From Erysipelotrichaceae bacterium (GTDB lineage: Bacteria > Bacillota_I > Bacilli_A > Erysipelotrichales > Coprobacillaceae), in NCBI GenBank assembly GCA_021200395.1, contig JAJQGQ010000204.1, forward strand, positions 1 through 7,411: a stretch of 7,411 bases of DNA, read 5' to 3'. The position numbers and the translations under genes are program-made. This document shows, piece by piece, positions 1 through 5,937 of the stretch. The notes under the pieces were generated by a model, which did not search any database, was not told the DNA's origin, and worked only from the letters and a program-made list of their open reading frames with translations. How positions within the stretch are numbered: the first letter of the stretch is position 1; each line of letters begins with the position of its first letter.

Positions 1-3
1 TTT

Positions 4-55
4 ACCCGAACAAAATTGCATTACTTATCGGGACCCGAACAAAATTTGATTACCC
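4..55. repeat. Spaced direct repeat at left edge (possible insertion-element end)
   Basis: ACCCGAACAAAATT occurs at 4-17 and again at 33-46, starting 29 bases apart. TTACCC stands at 2-7 and again at 50-55, as if a third unit were cut short. TCGGG-A-CCCGA (28-38) forms a small dyad where the second copy begins. Several short repeats in tandem at one end resemble transposase-binding ends of some insertion sequences (the IS21 family is known for multiple terminal repeats). No transposase gene is visible, so this assignment is inference. Confidence 0.4.
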
Positions 56-78
56 TTATAATATCAATAATACTACAT

Positions 79-107
79 ACACCTGTTCAAAATGAACAGG
101 TGTTTTT
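79..107 (+). terminator. Intrinsic terminator of an upstream gene
   Basis: A perfect 10-bp stem (ACACCTGTTC at 79-88 with GAACAGGTGT at 94-103) closes a five-base loop AAAAT and runs into TTTTT (103-107). It would end + strand transcription entering from beyond the left edge and insulate the regulator gene that follows. The stem also works in reverse, but the A-tract needed for minus-strand termination is short. Confidence 0.85.
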
Positions 108-234
108 AATTATTCTTTTAAAGTATATATCTTATATATTTGAGCATAATATAACAGCAAGCCCAACATTTGAATTTATAGTTCAATGATTTGCTAATAG
201 GGATATGATAATATATATGCTGGAGGTAAATTAA

Positions 235-594
235 ATGAGAAAAATAGGAGAACGTATTAAGATACTAAGAAAAAGAAAAGAATTAACTCAAACACAATTA
301 GGTGTGTTATTAGGTTTTAATGAAAGTAGTGCAGGTGTTAGAATAGCTCAATATGAGAATAATAGAAAGATACCTAGAGATAATGTCATAAAGAAATTGG
401 TCTTTTTATTTGATATTAATGAGTATGCATTATTGAGTAATTATGAGGATGAGATGATTAATATATGTATTGATATGTATTGGCAGGGTTTAATGGGACA
501 GGATATATTGTTGGTATATAGGTTTTTTGATTTGTTTAAGGAATATGATGAAGAAAGATATACATTATTTAATGAAATAATAAAAGGTATATAA
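235..594 (+). CDS. XRE-family helix-turn-helix transcriptional regulator
   Basis: This 119-residue protein has an N-terminal Cro/C1-type helix-turn-helix. Residues 1-17 (IGERIKILRKRKELTQ) are the typical first helix, followed by QTQLGVLLGF and a recognition region ending in AQYENNRKIPR near residues 38-48. The remaining 60 residues are acidic and aromatic and match no domain I recognise; they may serve dimerisation. The ATG has a GGAGG at 222-226 with eight bases of spacing. A weak promoter-like pair lies upstream (TTCAAT 182-187, TATGAT 204-209, spacer 16). Such small regulators often sit beside recombinases in mobile elements or phase-variable loci. Targets here are unknown; the recombinase promoter or the repeated motifs downstream are possible. 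The family call is firm, the role is inferred. Confidence 0.85.
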   Translation: MRKIGERIKILRKRKELTQTQLGVLLGFNESSAGVRIAQYENNRKIPRDNVIKKLVFLFDINEYALLSNYEDEMINICIDMYWQGLMGQDILLVYRFFDLFKEYDEERYTLFNEIIKGI

Positions 595-619
595 GAACCT
601 TTGCAGGTTAATATATACC
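586..619. terminator. Long hairpin overlapping the regulator stop codon
   Basis: GGTATATA (586-593) pairs with TATATACC (612-619), and AACCT (596-600) pairs with AGGTT (605-609), around the loop TTGC, with a 2x2 internal mismatch. The TAA stop (592-594) lies inside the left arm. On the + strand no U-tract follows. On the minus strand the stem is followed by TTTTATTATTT, so it looks more like a minus-strand or bidirectional terminator, or a 3' stabilising hairpin for the regulator mRNA. Confidence 0.45.
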
Positions 620-657
620 AAAATTAACAAAAATCATTTCAAAAAAACGTAAAATCC

Positions 658-683
658 GTCGCAGACTACAGGAATTACCGACA
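658..683. repeat. Left copy of imperfect inverted repeat bracketing the recombinase gene
   Basis: Compared with the reverse complement of 1757-1782, 19 of 26 positions match: shared blocks are GTC, AGA, TACAGGA and, after a six-base variable stretch, GACA. The copy carries its own short outer dyad GTCG (658-661) / CGAC (679-682). Inverted copies on both sides of a tyrosine recombinase gene are what an invertible segment would look like. The match is imperfect, so recombination-site status is inference. Confidence 0.4.
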
Positions 684-708
684 CATATAATACCATACTT
701 TTTTAGTC

Positions 709-736
709 TTGAAAAGAGAAAAGTTCATTTTATAAA
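709..736 (+). promoter_or_regulatory. Candidate sigma-A promoter for the recombinase gene
   Basis: TTGAAA (709-714) and TATAAA (731-736) are separated by 16 bases, each one base off the consensus. Initiation would fall near 743, leaving a leader of about 75 bases to the recombinase start. The promoter lies inside the segment bracketed by the 658-683 / 1757-1782 inverted repeat. If that segment inverts, the promoter would turn with it. Confidence 0.5.
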
Positions 737-818
737 AAAATGAATTTTTCATTTGTGCATATTAATGGATTCATAAGTGTTTTAATGAATTTATATTTAT
801 GGAAAGGAGGAAAAGTTC

Positions 819-1754
819 ATGATTCACGTTGAGTCAATGTTTTCTATAGCATCACAAGAATGGTTAAAATATAGAAAAATATCTATTAAACCATCAACTT
901 ATGATAAGTATGCAACTGTTGTTAATTATCATCTAAATAAACTATTTATCAATAAAGATATAAACAAATGGACTGATAATGACTTCTGTGACCTATTTGA
1001 TCAGCTTATGCATAAAGATAAACTATCTAATAGTACACTTAATACTATTAGAACCGTCTTAAAAGGTATATTAGAATATGCTGAATATAAATATGACACT
1101 AAACATATTGATCTTTCACATATATCAATACCTCATAGTGACACAGAAGTCATTATCTTTACTAAAGCAGAAACCACTATATTATCAGATTATTGTGAAA
1201 CACATCTTAATCATAAATCATTACCCATATACTTAAGTTTGTATACTGGATTAAGATTAGGAGAAATATGTGGACTTACATGGAATGATATTGATTTAGA
1301 TGAAGGTATTCTATATGTTAGAAGAACAGTTGAAAGAATAAAGCTCTATAATGATGAAGGTCCTAAAACACAATTAACTGTATTAAATCCTAAAACCAAA
1401 TCATCTAAAAGAGAAGTCCCTTTAACAGACTTCGTCATAGAATATCTAAAAGCCTACAAAGAATTTTGTGATGGTCAACCATCACAATATATCATTACTA
1501 ATGATAGTGAAAAACCAGCAGAACCAAGAACAGTGGAAAGAAGATTTAAAAGAATTTGTCATATTTTACAAATATCTAATCATAATTTCCATGCTTTACG
1601 TCATACATTTGCTACTAAATGTGTTGCTAGTGAAGTTGATCCAAAGATATTAAGTGAAGTTTTAGGTCATTCTGATACTTCTATTACTTTAAATATCTAT
1701 GTTCATCCCACAAGAGAAATCAAAAAACTACAAATTAATAAAATTAAGAAATAA
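819..1754 (+). CDS. Tyrosine recombinase/integrase (XerC/D-like phage-integrase family)
   Basis: A 311-residue site-specific recombinase that cuts and rejoins DNA through a phosphotyrosine intermediate. The N-terminal SAM-like core-binding domain spans roughly residues 5-95 and the catalytic domain 110-305. Active-site residues are visible: Arg146 (TGLRLGEICGL), a hairpin lysine within PKTKSSKR (192-198), His258 and Arg261 (HALRH), His284 (LGHSDTSIT) and nucleophile Tyr294 (NIYVH). The protein is complete and looks active. The ATG has AGGAGG at 805-810, eight bases upstream. It lacks the long arm-binding N-terminal domain of Tn916-type integrases, so it resembles Xer-like or DNA-invertase proteins. 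No other mobility genes accompany it, and it lies directly upstream of a glycan operon between inverted repeats. A role in phase-variable inversion is therefore plausible; integration or excision of a small element is the alternative. Confidence 0.93.
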   Translation: MIHVESMFSIASQEWLKYRKISIKPSTYDKYATVVNYHLNKLFINKDINKWTDNDFCDLFDQLMHKDKLSNSTLNTIRTVLKGILEYAEYKYDTKHIDLSHISIPHSDTEVIIFTKAETTILSDYCETHLNHKSLPIYLSLYTGLRLGEICGLTWNDIDLDEGILYVRRTVERIKLYNDEGPKTQLTVLNPKTKSSKREVPLTDFVIEYLKAYKEFCDGQPSQYIITNDSEKPAEPRTVERRFKRICHILQISNHNFHALRHTFATKCVASEVDPKILSEVLGHSDTSITLNIYVHPTREIKKLQINKIKK

Positions 1755-1756
1755 GT

Positions 1757-1782
1757 TGTCAGGAGCTCCTGTATTCTCGGAC
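1757..1782. repeat. Right copy of imperfect inverted repeat bracketing the recombinase gene
   Basis: This is the partner of 658-683 in opposite orientation, starting three bases after the recombinase stop codon. It includes a perfect 12-bp palindrome CAGGAGCTCCTG (1760-1771). The right half (TCTCGGACAA, 1775-1784) can also pair with TTGTCGAGA (1793-1801), with G1780 bulged out, so the same bases may belong to a DNA site or to an RNA hairpin. Confidence 0.4.
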
Positions 1783-1815
1783 AAGTTGATTTTTGTCGAG
1801 AAAATTACCGATTTT

Positions 1816-1840
1816 AGACAGAAATGTCTTATTTATTTTT
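1816..1840 (+). terminator. Weak terminator-like hairpin after the recombinase gene
   Basis: AGACA (1816-1820) pairs with TGTCT (1825-1829) around a GAAA tetraloop, followed by TATTTATTTTT. The stem is only five base pairs and the tail is interrupted by A, so termination would be partial at best. It could reduce recombinase read-through into the glycan leader. Confidence 0.3.
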
Positions 1841-1850
1841 GCAAATCAGT

Positions 1851-1920
1851 TTCGCAGAACTAATAAAGAACAATTAATTTATATTTTTTATTTTTTTACA
1901 TATTTGATTCGCAGAACTAA
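1851..1920. repeat. 13-bp direct repeat TTCGCAGAACTAA, two copies
   Basis: Identical copies lie at 1851-1863 and 1908-1920, 57 bases apart start to start, and both are followed by (A)TAAA. A related TCGCAGACTA occurs at 659-668 within the left inverted repeat. The spacing and place upstream of the operon suit operator sites for an activator or repressor, or accessory recombinase sites. The identity is certain; the function is not. Confidence 0.55.
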
Positions 1921-1940
1921 ATAAAATGTAAAGTCTGGTA

Positions 1941-1962
1941 TACATGATGGAGTCCACATGTA
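1941..1962 (+). promoter_or_regulatory. Compact RNA hairpin just upstream of the leader terminator
   Basis: TACATG (1941-1946) pairs with CATGTA (1957-1962), and TGG (1948-1950) with CCA (1954-1956), leaving a bulged A1947 and the loop AGT. It ends ten bases before the terminator stem begins. A small stable hairpin next to a terminator in a polysaccharide leader is the kind of element bound by specialised NusG paralogues such as LoaP in Firmicutes. No loaP gene is in this window, so that link is inference. Confidence 0.5.
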
Positions 1963-1972
1963 GAAATTTCTT

Positions 1973-2037
1973 GAACATAATTTCTTTATCCAATTAACCA
2001 TGTTAATTGGATAGGAAAACTATGTTCTTTTTTTTTT
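1973..2037 (+). terminator. Strong intrinsic terminator (attenuator) before the first glycan gene
   Basis: The stem has three stacked parts. GAACATA (1973-1979) pairs with TATGTTC (2021-2027). A middle section with two mismatches follows. An uninterrupted 12-bp helix (TATCCAATTAAC 1987-1998 with GTTAATTGGATA 2002-2013) closes the loop CAT. Ten T residues follow (2028-2037). The ribosome binding site starts within ten bases of the T-tract, leaving no room for a promoter after it. Expression of the operon must therefore pass this terminator. Confidence 0.9.
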
Positions 2038-2059
2038 GAAAGAGGGAGGGAAAGAAGTA

Positions 2060-3955
2060 TTGAGCAAAGATAAGCAGCTGACATTTAGGCAAATGTTATT
2101 AATGGTGTTTGATTGTGTCAGTATCATATTAGCATCATTTGGTTCATTATATCTTAGATTTAATAGTTGGAATGCTTCTATATATATTAATCATATGATA
2201 AATGTGATTGCTATTATTGTTATTCTAAATATTTTCATATTTGGAATAAATAAGCTCTATCATAGTCTTTGGCAGTTTGCTTCTGTTGTAGAGCTTAAGA
2301 ATATTATTGTAGCAACTATTTTATGTAGTATTGTAAATGTAGTAGTTTGTGAGTTATCAGGTAATAATCTTCCAAGGACTTGTTATTTTATCTATTTTCT
2401 TTTAATCACTATGTTTGTTGGTGGTAGTCGTTTTAGTTATCGATTTTTAAGAATGATGAGAAACGAAAGAAAAAGTAAGGATAGATTAGATAGAGTTATG
2501 ATTATTGGTGCAGGTGAAGCAGGTGAAAAAGTTTACCGAGAAATATTAACATCTGATCATGTGAATAAAGAAGTTGTTTGTTTTATTGATGATGAAGTAT
2601 CTAAACATCACAGGAATATTCATGATGTTAATATTGTTGGTGGTAGGGATAAAATTATAGAAACAGCAAGAAAATATAATATTGATGAAATATTAGTTGC
2701 TATGCCATCAGTGGATAGAAAAGAGATAGCCGAAATATTGAATATCTGCAAAGAAACAAAATGTAAGATAAAGAAGCTTCCTGGTATCTATCAGATGGTT
2801 AATGGTGAGATTCATCTATCTGATTTCAAGGAAGTTGAAATCAAGGATTTACTTGGCAGAGAACAGATTCAAGTGAATCTTGATGAAATCATGGAATATG
2901 TTACAGGAAAAACGGTTATGGTTACTGGTGGTGGAGGATCTATTGGGAGTGAGTTATGTAGACAGATTGCTTCCAAAAATCCAAAACAACTTATTATTGT
3001 AGATATTTATGAAAACAATGCTTATGATATTCAACTAGAATTAAAACATGATTATCCAAATTTAAAACTGGAAACACTTATTGCTTCTGTAAGAAACACA
3101 ACAAAAGTAAATAAGCTATTTGAAACATATCGACCTGATATTGTCTATCATGCAGCAGCACATAAGCATGTACCATTAATGGAAGACAGTCCTAACGAAG
3201 CAGTAAAAAATAATGTTTTTGGTACATTGAATGTAGTAAGAGCTGCAGATAGATATGGAACAGATAAGATGATTCTTATATCAACAGATAAAGCAGTTAA
3301 TCCTACCAATATCATGGGTGCAACTAAAAGGTTATGTGAAATGATTATACAAACCTATAATAATCGCTCTGAAACTGATTATGTGGCAGTTAGATTTGGT
3401 AATGTATTAGGATCTAATGGTTCAGTTATACCAATTTTTAAAAAACAGATTAAGGAAGGTGGACCAGTTACAGTTACCCATCCTGATATTATTAGATACT
3501 TTATGACGATTCCTGAAGCAGTGTCACTTGTACTACAAGCTGGTGCATATGCTAAAGGTGGAGAAATATTTATATTGGATATGGGTGAACCAGTAAAAAT
3601 AGCAGATATGGCAAGAAATCTTATAAAACTCTCTGGTTATGAACCTAATGTAGATATACCAATCGTTTATACAGGACTTCGCCCAGGTGAAAAACTTTAT
3701 GAAGAATTACTTATGGATGAAGAAGGAATGCAGGATACACCGAATCATCTCATACATATAGGTAAACCAATAGATATTGATGAAGATACATTTTTAGATA
3801 AACTGGATGATCTAAAGAAAGCAGCATATGCGGAAACAGATGATATGAGAGCACTAGTACAAGAACTAGTACCTACATATCATTATAAGAAGGAAGAGAA
3901 AATCAGAAGAGAAGTTCATGTAAGTCAAAATGAAAGTGAGACAGTGAATGTATGA
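2060..3955 (+). CDS. pglF: Membrane-anchored UDP-GlcNAc 4,6-dehydratase (PglF/CapD/EpsC family)
   Basis: A 631-residue enzyme predicted to convert UDP-GlcNAc into UDP-4-keto-6-deoxy-GlcNAc, the first step towards diacetylbacillosamine. About four membrane helices (residues 12-32, 46-63, 81-98, 108-123) precede a Rossmann/CoA-binding-like domain (GAGEAG, 150-155). The catalytic SDR domain has TGGGGSIG at 289-296 (NAD loop) and AAAHKHVPLME near 365. Thr409-Asp410-Lys411 match the catalytic trio described for Campylobacter PglF, and Met419 replaces the usual SDR tyrosine in MGATK, also as in PglF. The start chosen is TTG 2060, nine bases after GGAGGG (2045-2050). The in-frame TTG at 2036 lies in the terminator T-tract and has no ribosome binding site. 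The stop overlaps the next start (ATGA). Relatives making other 6-deoxy sugars (WbpM, FlaA1) are possible, but the neighbours favour bacillosamine. Confidence 0.93.
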   Translation: MSKDKQLTFRQMLLMVFDCVSIILASFGSLYLRFNSWNASIYINHMINVIAIIVILNIFIFGINKLYHSLWQFASVVELKNIIVATILCSIVNVVVCELSGNNLPRTCYFIYFLLITMFVGGSRFSYRFLRMMRNERKSKDRLDRVMIIGAGEAGEKVYREILTSDHVNKEVVCFIDDEVSKHHRNIHDVNIVGGRDKIIETARKYNIDEILVAMPSVDRKEIAEILNICKETKCKIKKLPGIYQMVNGEIHLSDFKEVEIKDLLGREQIQVNLDEIMEYVTGKTVMVTGGGGSIGSELCRQIASKNPKQLIIVDIYENNAYDIQLELKHDYPNLKLETLIASVRNTTKVNKLFETYRPDIVYHAAAHKHVPLMEDSPNEAVKNNVFGTLNVVRAADRYGTDKMILISTDKAVNPTNIMGATKRLCEMIIQTYNNRSETDYVAVRFGNVLGSNGSVIPIFKKQIKEGGPVTVTHPDIIRYFMTIPEAVSLVLQAGAYAKGGEIFILDMGEPVKIADMARNLIKLSGYEPNVDIPIVYTGLRPGEKLYEELLMDEEGMQDTPNHLIHIGKPIDIDEDTFLDKLDDLKKAAYAETDDMRALVQELVPTYHYKKEEKIRREVHVSQNESETVNV

Positions 3956-4535
3956 GTAAGCTTCTTATAGTTGTTTCGGTGGTCATGGACGTTGTTGCTT
4001 AGATATAGCTAGAGATATGAATTTATTTGATAATATTGCTTTTCTTGATGATATACATGTTGGAAAAACAATTAATGATTGTTTTGTTGTTGGTACAATC
4101 AAAGATATGGGATCATTACATAATGATTATTCAGATATATTCATAGCATTAGGAAATAATCAGCTTAGAACAAAATATATAAAACAAGCACAACAGATTG
4201 GATATAACCTTATATCGTTGATTAGTCAATATGCATATGTTTCTAAGTATTCTAGCATTGGAATAGGTACAGTTATATTTCCAAATGTTATATTGGATAC
4301 TAATTGTGTTATAGGTGATGGATGTATAATATCTGCTAATACAACTATTAATCATGATGCAATTATAGCAGATGATTGTCTAGTTTATTGTAATACTGTT
4401 ATAAGACCTAATGCTTTGATTGGTACAATGTCAGTTATTGGAAATAACTGTGTTGTTCAGTCTAATGTTAGGGTTAAGGCTAAAAGTATGATTAATGATG
4501 GAACGATTGTTTCAATAGATGAATATAAATTTTAA
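3952..4535 (+). pseudogene. pglD: PglD/NeuD-like sugar O/N-acetyltransferase, frameshifted near its N-terminus
   Basis: Read with one added base, this encodes about 194 residues, the size of Campylobacter PglD. The frame opens at ATG 3952, overlapping the pglF stop, and reads MSKLLIV. It then continues one frame over as FGGHGRCCLDIARD from 3975. One G appears lost at 3973-3974, so GGT became GT. As written, translation stops at TAG 4000 after 16 residues. The rest is intact: an N-terminal UDP-sugar-binding part with the family GGHG loop, then a left-handed beta-helix of hexapeptide repeats (IGIGTVIFPNVI, VIGDGCIISANTT, VIGNNCVV). The likely catalytic His lies in TINHDAIIADD (about residue 135). 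The enzyme would acetylate the 4-amino group of the sugar using acetyl-CoA. Restart at ATG 4017 would drop the nucleotide-binding loop and lacks a clear ribosome binding site. Confidence 0.85.
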
Positions 4536-4614
4536 TGGTTACTCTATAAAATTTAATAGATAAATTAAATAAATAATATAATTATTATTTAGATTATAAA
4601 AAAAGAGGGAAAAT

Positions 4615-5846
4615 ATGGTTAATTCACATGATAAAAATATAATGAATATCCCGTTTTCACCACCCGATATTACAGAACGTGAGATAAATGAAGTTGTTGA
4701 TACATTACGTTCAGGATGGATTACTACGGGACCTAAAACAAAAAAATTAGAGAGAAAGATATCAGAATGGATTGAAGTACCTAAAGCAGTTTGTCTTAAC
4801 TCAAATACAGCATGTGCTGAAACTGTATTACGTATACTCGGAATTAATGAAGAAGATGAGGTAATTGTTCCAGTATATACATATACAGCCTCTGCATCAG
4901 TTGTTTGCCATGTTGGTGCAAAGTTAGTATTAGTAGATATTCAAGAAGATAATCTAGAAATGGATTATGATGCTTTAGAAAAAGCTATCACTGATAAAAC
5001 TAAAGTTATAATTCCAGTAGATATTGCAGGAATTCCTTGCAATTATAATCGTATTTTTGAAATTGTTGAAAAGAAAAAAATATCTTTAAACCTATGAATA
5101 ATATTCAAAAAGCGATTGGAAGAATTATTGTTATGGCAGATGCAGCACATGCTTTTGGAGCAAAATATAACAATAAAATGGTTGGAAACATTGCGGATTT
5201 TACTTGTTTTAGTTTTCATGCTGTAAAAAATTTTACAACTGCTGAAGGTGGAGCTTTTACATGGAAACATATTTCAGGAATTGATGATAATGAAATATAT
5301 AATCAAGCGATGTTATTGTCATTACATGGTCAATCAAAAGATGCACTTGCAAAAACACAATTGGGTTCATGGGAATATGATATTGTTGGAACGTGGTATA
5401 AATGTAATATGACAGATGTGGCTGCTGCAATGGGTCTTGCTCAATTTGAAAGATATCCAAAATTACTTGAAAAAAGAAGAAAAATAATTGCAAAATATGA
5501 TGCAGTATTTAAGCCACTTGGTGTTGATGTACTGAATCATTATACAGATAATTATTATGGAACAGGACATTTGTATATTACAAGAATTCCTGGTATTACA
5601 GAAGAACAAAGAAATGAAATTATAATCAAAATGGCTGAAAGAGGGATTGCATGCAATGTGCATTATAAGCCATTGCCAATGCATACAGCATACATTAAGT
5701 TAGGTTTTAATATCAAGGATTATCCAAATGCATATACTCATTTTGCAAATGAAATAACAATACCATTACATACAAAGTTAACAGATGAAGAAATTGAATA
5801 TATTATTGAAAATTATTGTACAATATTAAAAGATTATGTACTGTAA
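4615..5846 (+). pseudogene. pglE: PglE-like DegT/DnrJ/EryC1 aminotransferase, frameshifted in an A-run
   Basis: Two adjoining frames together make one PLP-dependent sugar aminotransferase of about 410 residues, normal for the family. The first frame (4615-5097) has the N-terminal half: IPFSPPDITEREI, SGWITTGP, LNSNTAC and VPVYTYTASA. The second (in frame through 5079-5846) has DAAHAFGA and FSFHAVKNFTTAEGG, whose Lys (about residue 205) would bind PLP. The break lies in AAAAAAA at 5074-5080; one more A restores EKKKNIFKPM across the join. Without it the protein ends at TGA 5095. That stop overlaps an ATG (5094), so coupled restart could yield the C-terminal 250 residues. The enzyme would aminate the 4-keto sugar using glutamate. 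The start ATG 4615 follows AGAGGGA (4604-4610) closely. The 79-base gap before the gene is almost pure AT and has no clear promoter. Confidence 0.88.
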
Positions 5847-5937
5847 AATATGTGATCATTTAAATTTATGAAGTACTTTTTTATAATTTTATTTGATGAT
5901 TATTAAAAAGTATAGGGAGTGGAATTGTATTAACTAT

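Larger units (their letters stand above)
1755..2059 (+). promoter_or_regulatory. Leader region of the glycan operon (305 bases, no gene)
   Basis: I see no open frame of interest here. In order it holds the right inverted repeat (1757-1782), a hairpin (1775-1801), a small hairpin with a T-rich tail (1816-1840), two copies of TTCGCAGAACTAA (1851-1863, 1908-1920), an AT-only stretch between them, a compact hairpin (1941-1962), an intrinsic terminator (1973-2037) and the ribosome binding site. I found no convincing -35/-10 pair; the best is TTGATT (1904-1909) with TGTAAA (1927-1932). The operon may depend on an activator, or on a promoter further upstream in or beyond the recombinase segment. Confidence 0.6.

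Noticed and set aside
686..691. Perfect TATAAT upstream of the recombinase gene
   Set aside because: No -35-like sequence lies at 15-19 bases upstream and there is no extended -10; the TTGAAA/TATAAA pair at 709-736 is better.
724..749. AT-rich 8-bp hairpin followed by five T, upstream of the recombinase gene
   Set aside because: The stem has a single G-C pair and overlaps the -10 of the best promoter for the gene, so a terminator call is not convincing.
1468..1653. Small + strand open frame inside the recombinase gene
   Set aside because: It lies out of frame within a well-supported recombinase domain, has no ribosome binding site and encodes a low-complexity peptide.
2036..2059. TTG start at 2036 for the dehydratase
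   Set aside because: It lies in the T-tract of the terminator with no ribosome binding site, and the extra codons are the Shine-Dalgarno sequence itself. TTG 2060 is well spaced from GGAGGG.
4017..4535. Acetyltransferase as an intact gene starting at ATG 4017
   Set aside because: The family N-terminus with the GGHG loop is encoded just upstream in two frames, and no clear ribosome binding site precedes 4017. A frameshifted gene explains it better.
4536..4614. TATAAT (4577-4582) as an internal promoter before the aminotransferase gene
   Set aside because: The 79-base spacer is nearly pure AT, so such matches are expected by chance, and there is no acceptable -35.
5094..5846. A separate 250-residue aminotransferase gene starting at ATG 5094
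   Set aside because: It lacks the N-terminal half of the fold, which is encoded directly upstream one frame away. The two pieces join exactly at an A-run.
5893..5937. N-terminal extension of the dehydrogenase from TTG 5893 or ATG 5896
   Set aside because: There is no ribosome binding site, and the extra residues precede the usual family start just before the GxGxxG motif.
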